Of a stretch of 57,968 nucleotides of DNA, positions 17,720-25,275 are shown piece after piece. Source of the DNA: an uncultured Candidatus Saccharibacteria bacterium (GTDB taxonomy: Bacteria; Patescibacteriota; Saccharimonadia; Saccharimonadales; Saccharimonadaceae). The stretch is taken from contig CAMVAM010000006.1 of assembly GCA_947165465.1 (NCBI GenBank), positions 1 to 57,968 of the forward strand. Direction: 5' to 3'. Position 1 is the first letter of the stretch. Each line of letters starts with the position of its first letter. The notes beneath the pieces were generated by a model that searched no databases, had not been told where the DNA came from, and worked only from the letters and a program-made list of their open reading frames with translations. The translations under genes and the position numbers were made by a program.

Positions 17720-18841
17720 ATGGAAATGAAAAGGATTGTCTTAACCGGCGGTCCTTGCGCCGGCAAAACCACTGCACTCAGCTGGATTACTAATTTCTTT
17801 AGTAAAAACGGCTGGAAAGTTATCGTTGTAAATGAAGCTGCCACCGAACTCATCACTTCCGGCATGTCGCCAGTCGATTTCACTAATCCCTTGGCCTTTC
17901 AGAAGCTCTTGATGGGCACTCAGCTCGACAAAGAAGACGCGATCGAAGTCTACGCACCATCCATGAAGAACAATGAAAAAGTTCTGGTTGTCTGTGACCG
18001 TGGCATTTGCGACAATCGCGCTTATCTTAGTAAAGAAGAATTCGAAGCAGTTTTAAAATACTTCGATTACGACATGACTAAGGCACTTGATCGCTATGAT
18101 GCCGTCTTTCATCTCGTCACCGCAGCCGATGGCGCCGAAGAATTCTATACCCTAGCAAACAATCAGGCCCGGAGCGAAGGCGTCAAGGAAGCCATCGAAC
18201 TGGACCGGAGAACCCAGAATGCCTGGGTTGGGCATCCACATCTTCGCATCATCAAGAATCAAGGCACCTTCGAAGACAAGCTGAAGCACCTGATGAGCGA
18301 AATCTCGAATTTCCTCGGCGAGCCGGAACCATATGAGATTGAACGCAAATTCCTCATTAAATATCCGGACGTGGAGCTACTTATGGCCATGCCGAACTGT
18401 GAAGAAGTCGAGATTTTGCAAACCTATCTGGTCTCCGAGCCGAATGTCGAAGTCAGAGTCCGCCAGCGTGGCTCAAACGGAAGCTACAGCTTCACCAAGA
18501 CTGAAAAGCGTTATACCGACGAGCCGAGCAAACGCGTCGAAATCGAAAAGCGCATCAGTAAAGACGAATACTTAAAGCTCCTAATGCATGCCGATCCGGA
18601 CCTTCATCCGGTCCGAAAAACCCGTTATTGCATTATGCAACGCGACTCCGGCCAATATCTCGAAATCGACATCTACGCCGGCGAAAAGGAATACGCTATC
18701 CTCGAAGTGGAGCTTCCGGACGCCGAAGCAAGAGTCGATATCCCGGGTTACCTCACGGTAATTAAAGAAGTTACCGATAATCCGGTCTATCGGAACGTCA
18801 ACATTGCAAGTCTTGGCCGTCTCCCGCACTCCCAAGAATAA
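17720..18841 (+). CDS. P-loop NTPase fused to a CYTH (triphosphate tunnel) domain
   Basis: 373 residues. An N-terminal AAA_28-like P-loop domain (1-195) has Walker A GGPCAGKT (10-17) and a nucleotide-kinase-like VCDRGICDNR (91-100). A C-terminal CYTH domain (204-365) carries the signature EIERKF (206-211), paired basic residues EVRVRQRG and KTEKRY, and the acidic strand ILEVELPD. CYTH enzymes bind triphosphate groups with Mg2+ (thiamine triphosphatase, tripolyphosphatase, class IV adenylate cyclase). The P-loop plus CYTH fusion also occurs in plant TTM1/2 proteins. The substrate here is unknown. It has a consensus ribosome site (AAGGAGG) and its own terminator. Confidence 0.88.
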   Translation: MEMKRIVLTGGPCAGKTTALSWITNFFSKNGWKVIVVNEAATELITSGMSPVDFTNPLAFQKLLMGTQLDKEDAIEVYAPSMKNNEKVLVVCDRGICDNRAYLSKEEFEAVLKYFDYDMTKALDRYDAVFHLVTAADGAEEFYTLANNQARSEGVKEAIELDRRTQNAWVGHPHLRIIKNQGTFEDKLKHLMSEISNFLGEPEPYEIERKFLIKYPDVELLMAMPNCEEVEILQTYLVSEPNVEVRVRQRGSNGSYSFTKTEKRYTDEPSKRVEIEKRISKDEYLKLLMHADPDLHPVRKTRYCIMQRDSGQYLEIDIYAGEKEYAILEVELPDAEARVDIPGYLTVIKEVTDNPVYRNVNIASLGRLPHSQE

Positions 18842-18856
18842 TCCCTAGCTACAAAG

Positions 18857-18882
18857 TCCGCCGCTTTAACGGCGGATTTTTT
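18857..18882 (+). terminator. Terminator of the P-loop/CYTH gene
   Basis: 7-bp stem TCCGCCG / CGGCGGA with loop CTTTAA, then six T's. Confidence 0.85.
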
Positions 18883-18886
18883 AAAA

Positions 18887-18911
18887 ATAAAAAGCCCCCG
18901 GAATCGGGGGC
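18887..18911 (-). terminator. Terminator of the SPFH gene
   Basis: 7-bp stem GCCCCCG / CGGGGGC, loop GAAT; minus-strand U-run from plus-strand A's 18888-18893. It is a separate structure from the plus-strand terminator 5 bp away. Confidence 0.85.
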
Positions 18912-18934
18912 AATGTGAGTTTTTAGATTGTGAT

Positions 18935-20572
18935 TTACATCACATCAGCGTCATCGTGGTCAACTACTTCAACATCGGAGTCGTCGTCACTTGGCGTAGT
19001 AGTTCCCTTATCCTTAGCATCAACCACTGAAGCAACCAAAGACCTAATCGTCTTGGTCAATTCTTCATCATTCAATGCCTGATTCTGCATATTTGCCTGA
19101 GCAAACAGCGTCGGAATTCTAGTGAGAACACTAGTCAAAAGATCGCCGGACTGACCTTCTTTGGCGCCACCACCGAAGTCGTAGAACTTAGCATTCTTGC
19201 CGACCTCGGCCATAACCGTTGCAATACTAGTTGCAACCTGCACACGAGTATTCTGCTCGATTTCAATCTTCTTCAACTCGAAGTTAACCTTGTCGTTAGC
19301 TGCCTGAGCATCCGAGAGTGCACGAGCCGCCTCAGCTTCAGCCTTACCTTTGGCTTCAATTGCTTCTGCCTCAGCTTTACCTTTTGCAGAAATTGCGGAC
19401 GCTTCCGCTTCGCCACGGGCTTTCACAGCCGAGGCGTCCGCTTCTGCTTGAATCTTTATGGCGTCAGCTTCTGCCGCCGCTTCAGTCTTGCGCGCCGAGG
19501 CTTTACCTTCAGCCTCGGTTTTGCGCGCTTCTGCCGTAGCATCAGCATCACGCATTTTCCTGACCGCCGCCGCTTCAGCTTCACCAGTCGCCTCTTCTTT
19601 CTTGCGCTCAGCTTCCGCCTGCGCCGAAATAATCGTCGTCCGTTTAGCCGTCTCGGCACGAGTCACTTCAACTTCCTGTTGCTTCAAAGCCGCCAGATTA
19701 GCCTGTTCAGCCTGCATTACGGCAACGGCGCCCTTCTTCTTTTCGAGCTCCTGAGTAATATCAGTCCGCTCGAGTTCGCCAGCCATTTCTGACTTTGCCT
19801 GCTCGCGCGCCGTCTCTGCTTGGAATTGAGCTCGTCTCACATCAGTGTCACGCTGCTTTTCCGCAATCATGACCTGCGCAGCCAGCTCTTTTTCCTGTGC
19901 TGCCCGATCAGTCTCGGCCTTTGTCTCACGAATCTGCTGATCATTTTCAGCCGTGATATTCGCCGCTTCACGACGTTTTGTCTCACGGTCTTTGGCAGCC
20001 AAATCGTGGAAGTAGGTCGAACCATTTGCATCTTCAACTTCGTGGATAGACAAAATCGCATTAAAGCCAAGGTCATGCATCTGCGTAGCAATGGACTTTT
20101 TGACGTTGTCGTCAAGCTGGTCCTTACCATTCATGACTTCCTCGGGCGTCATTCTAGAGATAACCGCACGGACGCCGCCGGAAACGATATCAAGAATAAC
20201 ACGCTCAAGGTCCTGATCATCTTTATCGAGAAAATTGCAAACCGCCTTCTGCAGGCTCTCCTCAGAAGTAATGTCCGGGCTGTATGCCACAGCCCAGTCA
20301 ATTGAAATCGGAACACCGCAGATAGTTTTGGTTACATCTCCCTCAACTTTTGCTGTACGAACACACAAGTCGAAATACTTTGCTTTTTGGATAAAAGGTA
20401 TTACGACTCTACCACCGGCGCGTTTAATCGTGGGATTACCGTTTTTATCGGTAGCACCAACGCCGGAAACGACCAAGGCTTCATTACCGTTCGCAGTCTT
20501 GATCATCGCAAAGATCAACACAATGAACAGAACGACAGCCACCGCAATGATAATGATGGGAATGATTGACAT
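18935..20572 (-). CDS. SPFH/flotillin-like membrane scaffold protein
   Basis: 545 residues. One N-terminal membrane segment (about 3-23), an SPFH/band-7 domain (about 30-210, containing NGNEALVVSGVGA and RVVIPFIQKAKYFDL), then a long Ala/Glu/Lys coiled coil (about 215-430) with repeated EAEA heptads. A C-terminal domain contains VATSIATVMAEVGKNAKFYDFGGG, and the tail is strongly acidic (DDDSDVEVVDHDDADVM). This order is typical of flotillins, which oligomerise on membranes and organise signalling platforms. The start was chosen at the ATG after AGGAGG, since upstream in-frame codons precede the promoter region. It is transcribed divergently from the pseudokinase-vWA-PurA-HhH operon with back-to-back promoters. 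Confidence 0.93.
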   Translation of the reverse strand: MSIIPIIIIAVAVVLFIVLIFAMIKTANGNEALVVSGVGATDKNGNPTIKRAGGRVVIPFIQKAKYFDLCVRTAKVEGDVTKTICGVPISIDWAVAYSPDITSEESLQKAVCNFLDKDDQDLERVILDIVSGGVRAVISRMTPEEVMNGKDQLDDNVKKSIATQMHDLGFNAILSIHEVEDANGSTYFHDLAAKDRETKRREAANITAENDQQIRETKAETDRAAQEKELAAQVMIAEKQRDTDVRRAQFQAETAREQAKSEMAGELERTDITQELEKKKGAVAVMQAEQANLAALKQQEVEVTRAETAKRTTIISAQAEAERKKEEATGEAEAAAVRKMRDADATAEARKTEAEGKASARKTEAAAEADAIKIQAEADASAVKARGEAEASAISAKGKAEAEAIEAKGKAEAEAARALSDAQAANDKVNFELKKIEIEQNTRVQVATSIATVMAEVGKNAKFYDFGGGAKEGQSGDLLTSVLTRIPTLFAQANMQNQALNDEELTKTIRSLVASVVDAKDKGTTTPSDDDSDVEVVDHDDADVM

Positions 20573-20673
20573 TTTTGAACCTCCTAAATTAGCAGTCTGA
20601 TCAAGTATGTTAAAGGGAGAAACAAAAAATAAAAACTCACAAAAATTTAATGTACTCACCCTAATACTTATGT

Positions 20674-20749
20674 ATTATACCACAAACAATATAAATAGTC
20701 AATTTATCCGGTGTTATAGATTGACGAAATTAAGCAATTATGCTAAAAT
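20674..20749. promoter_or_regulatory. Back-to-back consensus promoters between SPFH and the vWA operon
   Basis: Minus strand: TTGACT (20697-20702), 17-bp spacer, TATAAT (20674-20679), driving SPFH. Plus strand: TTGACG (20721-20726), 17-bp spacer, TAAAAT (20744-20749), driving the four-gene operon. The two -35 boxes are only 18 bp apart, so one bound regulator or local supercoiling would affect both. The plus-strand leader contains a six-codon ATG mini-reading frame (20758-20778). Confidence 0.8.
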
Positions 20750-20806
20750 AATAAACGATGCACCGGAGAAGTGCATAGATTTTTTTACATTTTGATTCAG
20801 GAGGGA

Positions 20807-21607
20807 GTGAGAACAACGAAGGTTAGAGATTTTGAAGTCAAAAACATGATTGGAGAGTCAGACAAATGCCGCGTTTACCTAGGCGAAAAAGCCAACAGCT
20901 CGTCAGTTATACTGAAAGTTGCCAAGACTTTTGAAAACGGCGACGTCTTAGCATTCGAGGCTGGAAAATTTAACATAATGAAAACCGTTGAATCAGAAAT
21001 TCGACGTTTTCAGAATCCGACCAAAGAAAATGATAGCCACTATGATTGGCTATTTGCTAAGCTCGAAGCGTCATTCATCGAACAATCGCAAGGTGGCCGC
21101 AGAATTAATGTCTACTCGCTTCCCGATGTTGACTTCGACAAACTAATCCCGCTATCAAAGTTGATGGCAAAAATCGAAGTAGACGCTAAAACTAGCGCCT
21201 GGATCCTTGGTCGAATCTTTAAACTGTACGGCTTTTTCGAGCTAATTGCAGTCGCAAACGACCAATCCACCATCGAATATCCAGTTTTTTCCATTGGCGA
21301 TTATCTAATCGAACCGGAAAAACACCGTGTCATTTTCTATAACTTTCCCGAAAAGAACGTCGATGTAGTTGCAAATGACTATGTTAAAGAAATTGCAAAG
21401 ACGTTTTTAGAATGGGCGGTAATAGAAGAGGAAGACAAAGCTTACCGAGAACTTCTCGAAAATCTAGCCAGAGATGGCAGTATGACCTTTGAAACTGCAC
21501 ACAAAATGATGTATGCCGTAATCGAAGAACTGTGGGGTAGAAAATACCACACATTTACCTATCGAGATAAAGGCACACTCATTTGGAAAAATTTGAAGGA
21601 GGATTAA
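20807..21607 (+). CDS. Protein kinase-like fold, probably a pseudokinase
   Basis: About 266 residues. The N-terminal KVRDFEVKNMIGESDKCRVYLG looks like a glycine-loop region, VILKVAKTF like the VAxK strand, a helical middle part contains DAKTSAWILGRIFKLYGFF, and then IGDYLIEPEKHRVIFYNFPE. The last block aligns in style with the catalytic/Mg loop of small kinases (HGDxxPxNIL...DF), but the DFG Asp appears as Asn (YNFPE) and the HRD-type His is absent, so phosphotransfer is doubtful. This is a fold guess from motif spacing only. The start is uncertain: a strong AGGAGGG (20799-20805) is only 1-2 nt before this GTG, an upstream in-frame GTG at 20771 is possible, and the next ATG is 39 nt downstream. 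It is the first gene of the operon. Confidence 0.55.
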   Translation: MRTTKVRDFEVKNMIGESDKCRVYLGEKANSSSVILKVAKTFENGDVLAFEAGKFNIMKTVESEIRRFQNPTKENDSHYDWLFAKLEASFIEQSQGGRRINVYSLPDVDFDKLIPLSKLMAKIEVDAKTSAWILGRIFKLYGFFELIAVANDQSTIEYPVFSIGDYLIEPEKHRVIFYNFPEKNVDVVANDYVKEIAKTFLEWAVIEEEDKAYRELLENLARDGSMTFETAHKMMYAVIEELWGRKYHTFTYRDKGTLIWKNLKED

Positions 21608-21608
21608 A

Positions 21609-22688
21609 ATGGGAGACAAACCTTTTTCCGTCGACAGCTATGTCAGTGCACGCCGTTCTTACGGCATCACGAGCGATAAGGACGTCACGAGAACTGCCGA
21701 AAGGCAAGCCCGTGCGACCGGAAAGCTCAACGAAATCGTTGACCCCGGGATTAACCCAATGCGCTATTCCAAGATTCGTTTGAATCCGCACCGTAAGATG
21801 TGGATTACCACCATGGGATGCCCGATGGACATTGAAGTCAGTTGTGACACAACTGGCTCGATGGGTGGTGAAGTAGATACGGAGATGAAAATTCTCCCGA
21901 AACTCTATGAAGCCATCGCCAGAGTCCTGCCTGGGTATGACCCGCAACTCTGTCTCGGTATTTTTGGCGACGTAGTGGACGACTTCGTCCTCTGCCGCCC
22001 GCAGTTCGAGATGGAAGCCGAGAAAATCGTACGCTACCTCAAAGAAATGGCCCCACAGCGCGCCGGTGGAGATTCTCCGGAAGATCCGCAATATGCAATG
22101 TTTGCGAGAGCCTACCTGACGAATGCCTACACCAACCGTATCGGCCTTAAAGGTTATCACTTTATCGTTACCGACGCGACCTGTCACGGTTCCATAAGGC
22201 GCCAAGATCTTCAGCGGATTTTCGGCAATAATGTTTTTGAGAATGATCTGAAAAACATGCGCGAAATCCCAAGTTTCAAGAAGGTCATAAAAGACCTGAA
22301 GGCGAAGACACATCAGTTTATTCTGGTGGTCGGTAGCCGCTCAAGCACTTATGAATACTGGCGTGAAGCCTGCGGTAAAAAGTCCGTGGTCAGAATTAGT
22401 ACTACTAGGCAGCTTCCGGAAGTGATTTCAGCTATCATCGGCCTGACTGAAGGCACCGTCGATATTACTGATATCGGAAATACTGTGGCTTGCCACTGCG
22501 ACTCGTCAACGATTTACGATCTGAACAATATCGAAATTGGCGCCCAGGCCAAACTCCGTCAAGCACTTCCCTTCCCAATCCCGAAAATCGGCGACATCTT
22601 CCGGACAAAAGAAGATTTGTGGCCGATTCAACCCGATGAAAAAGTTGGGGACGAAGAAAAGCCATCGACCGAAATCGAATACCTGTGA
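21609..22688 (+). CDS. vWA domain protein with intact MIDAS motif
   Basis: 359 residues, no signal peptide or membrane span, so cytoplasmic. The von Willebrand A domain runs about 70-290. The metal-ion site DxTxS is Asp80-Thr82-Ser84 (SCDTTGSMGGEVD), and a later acidic position is in HFIVTDATCHG. The N-terminal ~65 residues are basic and helical (SARRSYGITSDKDVTRTAERQ). vWA proteins with MIDAS usually act as metal-dependent adaptors, often with AAA or kinase partners (for example TerY). It has a strong ribosome site (GAAGGAGG) overlapping the end of the preceding gene, with start one base after that stop. Base composition is more GC-rich than the flanking pseudokinase and PurA-like genes. Confidence 0.85.
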   Translation: MGDKPFSVDSYVSARRSYGITSDKDVTRTAERQARATGKLNEIVDPGINPMRYSKIRLNPHRKMWITTMGCPMDIEVSCDTTGSMGGEVDTEMKILPKLYEAIARVLPGYDPQLCLGIFGDVVDDFVLCRPQFEMEAEKIVRYLKEMAPQRAGGDSPEDPQYAMFARAYLTNAYTNRIGLKGYHFIVTDATCHGSIRRQDLQRIFGNNVFENDLKNMREIPSFKKVIKDLKAKTHQFILVVGSRSSTYEYWREACGKKSVVRISTTRQLPEVISAIIGLTEGTVDITDIGNTVACHCDSSTIYDLNNIEIGAQAKLRQALPFPIPKIGDIFRTKEDLWPIQPDEKVGDEEKPSTEIEYL

Positions 22689-22730
22689 TCAAAATCTTTA
22701 ACAATTTAGTTTGCAGAAAAGAGGTGCGAA

Positions 22731-24044
22731 ATGCACGAAGTCATCATTGTGACCGACCTCGGTCCTGGCGACGGAGGTAAAGGTAACATTGTGCACACAT
22801 TGTCCTACGATAAGGACGCTAGCGTTATCATTAAACGCGGTGGCGCACAGGGCTCTCATGGCGTTCGCACCTCAAACGGAGATAGTTTCAACTTTTCTGA
22901 ATGGGGCTGCGGAACCTTTGAAGGGATACCGACATTTTTATCAGAACAGATAATCATTTCGCCGGTTTCTCTAGAAAATGAAGCCGAAGCCCTGAAACAG
23001 CATGATATCGCAAATCCCTTTCTTATGCTTCAGGCTGATCCAAATTGCCTTTGTGCCACACCATTTCACCGGATTGCCTCCGAACTTGAAGAAATCAAGC
23101 GAAAAGACAATCCTCGTGGAACAGTTGGTACCGGCGTTGGGCAAGCCTATCGGATGTATCAAAACTTAGGTGGAGAATACGTCATCAAAGCATCTGAGCT
23201 ATCCTCAAAAGAGATAATCCTAAAAAAGTTAAAAAGAGAGCTGGAATACTACCGACAATTATATCGGAACCTAAAACCAGAAGATGTTTTAAAAGACGAC
23301 GTCAATTGTTTAGAAGATAACCTAGCACTCTTAGATGACCCGGATTTTCTACCATATATTGTGGATTTATTCTTTAATATTGGTAGAAAACTTCGTCTCA
23401 CAACTTTAAAAGAAGTATTAAAACCAGACGGAACCGCTATCGTTGAATGTTCACACGGAGTACTAACCGACGCTGAAACTGGTTTAAAACCCCATGTCAG
23501 CGCCATTAGGACGCTCCCGATATTTAGCGAGCAAATGATTAGAAATGCCGGTTTTGACGGCGAAATCAGTCATCTAGCAGTTCATCGCGCCTATGAAATT
23601 CGTCATGGTGCCGGCCCAATGCCGACTTTTGACGAGAACTTCACCCGAACGATGTTGCCTGACAGTCATAAATCAAATAATCGCTGGCAAGGTAAAGTTA
23701 GGGCCGGTCCTTTAGATTTTTCTCTAATGAGATACGCTCTAGAATCTTGCAAAGAAACTAAGTTTCGTGGAATCTATTTAACTTGGTTTGATGAGATAGT
23801 AAGAAAGAAACAAGGCTTTAAGTATTCGACGGGCTATCAGAATAGCCCAAAAAATAGCGAAAGCTACACGGATTTCCTAAAAAACGCAATACCTATCATA
23901 GAAAGCAAACAAATTCCGGAAAACATTTCGAGCCAAGAACTCTTTTTAAGGGTAGGCGCCATCATAAAAAAGGAATGTGGACTGGAGCTTGAATGCTTGT
24001 CGATTGGACCTACGGAAGTAGAAAAAATTTATTTTGAAAAATGA
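22731..24044 (+). CDS. Divergent adenylosuccinate synthetase-like (PurA-like) enzyme
   Basis: 437 residues. PurA hallmarks are the P-loop GPGDGGKGNI (11-20; catalytic Asp14, Lys17), RGGAQGSHGV (36-45; catalytic His43 as in NAGHT), TVGTGVGQAYR (131-141), VECSHGVLTD (238-247), and RHGAGPMPT (291-299). The position corresponding to the guanine-recognition TKLD reads TWFD (351-354), so the nucleotide donor may not be GTP. The C-terminal SIGPTEVEKI matches the PurA end with the usual Arg missing. PurA joins aspartate to IMP. This copy sits in a vWA/pseudokinase/SPFH context and is far from housekeeping purine genes, which argues for a specialised role (modified-base, signalling nucleotide or protein ligation). 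The ribosome site is AGAGGTG. Confidence 0.82.
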   Translation: MHEVIIVTDLGPGDGGKGNIVHTLSYDKDASVIIKRGGAQGSHGVRTSNGDSFNFSEWGCGTFEGIPTFLSEQIIISPVSLENEAEALKQHDIANPFLMLQADPNCLCATPFHRIASELEEIKRKDNPRGTVGTGVGQAYRMYQNLGGEYVIKASELSSKEIILKKLKRELEYYRQLYRNLKPEDVLKDDVNCLEDNLALLDDPDFLPYIVDLFFNIGRKLRLTTLKEVLKPDGTAIVECSHGVLTDAETGLKPHVSAIRTLPIFSEQMIRNAGFDGEISHLAVHRAYEIRHGAGPMPTFDENFTRTMLPDSHKSNNRWQGKVRAGPLDFSLMRYALESCKETKFRGIYLTWFDEIVRKKQGFKYSTGYQNSPKNSESYTDFLKNAIPIIESKQIPENISSQELFLRVGAIIKKECGLELECLSIGPTEVEKIYFEK

Positions 24045-24058
24045 TATGGAGGACTATC

Positions 24059-25234
24059 ATGAGTGAAACTAAGAAAACGATCGAAAAGGTCGAAGAAGTG
24101 AAGGAAAATCCCGTGGTCGCCAAACTGAAAGAGTATGGCATCAATGTGGAAACCATCAAAAACATCGAGGAAAAACTCGGTGTCGAGACTCTCGAAGATC
24201 TCTACGTACTGGAGGTTGAAGACCTGACGGGTGTCGGCCTGAAACTGGCCAAAGCCCGCCGGCTCGTCTCTGATCTCAAAAAAGAACAGAAAGCAACCGT
24301 TATGTCCGAAGCAACCACAAAAGCAGCGGCCATTCCGCCGGCGCTTGAAATGCTGCTTCCTTCCGTTCCTACCGATGAATCTTGGCTCACCGCCTTGAAA
24401 ACTGGTGGAATCCTGAAAGTGGATGACTCGTCTTACATTGCAGCAATTAGAGCTGCTTTGGCAGATCGTGCCGGACTCTACAATGTACCGGAAGCTCTCG
24501 CGAAAGCCATGGAAAAATATGCGGACGAGACCGAAGAGCAAGTTGATCCGACCTTCTACGCACTCCGTAAATCTCTGACCCGCCGGGCCTATGGCGACAT
24601 CTTTGCAGCCATTGATGGCCTCGACGGCTCCTTCATTACTGAAGGTCGTCGGAATGAATTTCTGGGGCGTATTCGCACCACTCTCTGGCCGGCCATCGCC
24701 GAAAGTTATCAGGCACTCGATGCCTGGTATGAAACCAGAAGAAGCAATTTGCTCGACCCGAGCATGCTGTCGGCATCAATTGTTGGTGCCCTGAACGGTT
24801 CCTCGGCTGTCGGAATGCTTCCGCCACCGGATACTTCGCCGCTTCATGATGCGGCCGATACCTTGGTTAACTCGATTAACCGCGTATTTCGTGGCACCGG
24901 CGTTCAGATTGTTGCCGCTATGGCCTATGAAGCCAACAACATCAGAAATACTCTCGAAGATCCCCGTTTGCCGTCAATGGTTGGCGTGAAGAATCGCGAG
25001 CTGATGCTGAAGAAAATCGGCGCCAGTGTCTCCAGTAATTATGTCCGGCTCGAACAGAACTTGGTCAAATACGTCCTTGGTTTTGTGAAGCACGACACCA
25101 TCACTTCCGATGCGGAAGTAGATTACTTTGTCGCGCTCTGGCAGCTCGGTTCGCAAATCAACTGGAGCGAACTGGGCGTAGCAAAACCTGAACGCGGTAG
25201 CGTAAAAGGTCTGACCGGAAAAAACATTCTGTAA
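24059..25234 (+). CDS. Helix-hairpin-helix N-terminal protein of unknown function
   Basis: 391 residues, cytoplasmic. An acidic/basic N-terminal helix is followed by an HhH/SAM-like domain (about 20-75: GVETLEDLYVLEVEDLTGVGL then KLAKARRLVSDLKK), of the kind that binds DNA or mediates oligomerisation. A large mostly helical C-terminal region (about 95-385), rich in Ala/Leu with PSMVGVKNRELMLKKIGASVSSNYV, is not recognised. The start is the ATG 5 nt after TGGAGGA; an overlapping upstream ATG inside the PurA-like gene lacks a site. It is the last gene of the operon and ends at a strong bidirectional terminator. Confidence 0.75.
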   Translation: MSETKKTIEKVEEVKENPVVAKLKEYGINVETIKNIEEKLGVETLEDLYVLEVEDLTGVGLKLAKARRLVSDLKKEQKATVMSEATTKAAAIPPALEMLLPSVPTDESWLTALKTGGILKVDDSSYIAAIRAALADRAGLYNVPEALAKAMEKYADETEEQVDPTFYALRKSLTRRAYGDIFAAIDGLDGSFITEGRRNEFLGRIRTTLWPAIAESYQALDAWYETRRSNLLDPSMLSASIVGALNGSSAVGMLPPPDTSPLHDAADTLVNSINRVFRGTGVQIVAAMAYEANNIRNTLEDPRLPSMVGVKNRELMLKKIGASVSSNYVRLEQNLVKYVLGFVKHDTITSDAEVDYFVALWQLGSQINWSELGVAKPERGSVKGLTGKNIL

Positions 25235-25245
25235 ATCGCACATTA

Positions 25246-25275
25246 AAAAGAGGCCCCGAGTTAGGGGCCTTTTTC
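25246..25275. terminator. Bidirectional terminator between HhH and nucleotidyltransferase genes
   Basis: 7-bp stem AGGCCCC / GGGGCCT with A-run before (25246-25250) and T-run after (25271-25275). It serves the plus-strand operon and the convergent minus-strand gene, whose stop codon lies at its edge. Confidence 0.85.

Noticed and set aside
19820-20305. Plus-strand reading frame of 161 codons opposite the SPFH gene
   Set aside because: Antisense shadow of the coiled-coil coding sequence, without start signals; SPFH domains are clear on the other strand.
22686-24044. UGA recoding as in Gracilibacteria/Absconditabacteria
   Set aside because: UGA occurs exactly at expected C-terminal ends (vWA, PurA-like, nucleotidyltransferase) and not inside conserved domains.
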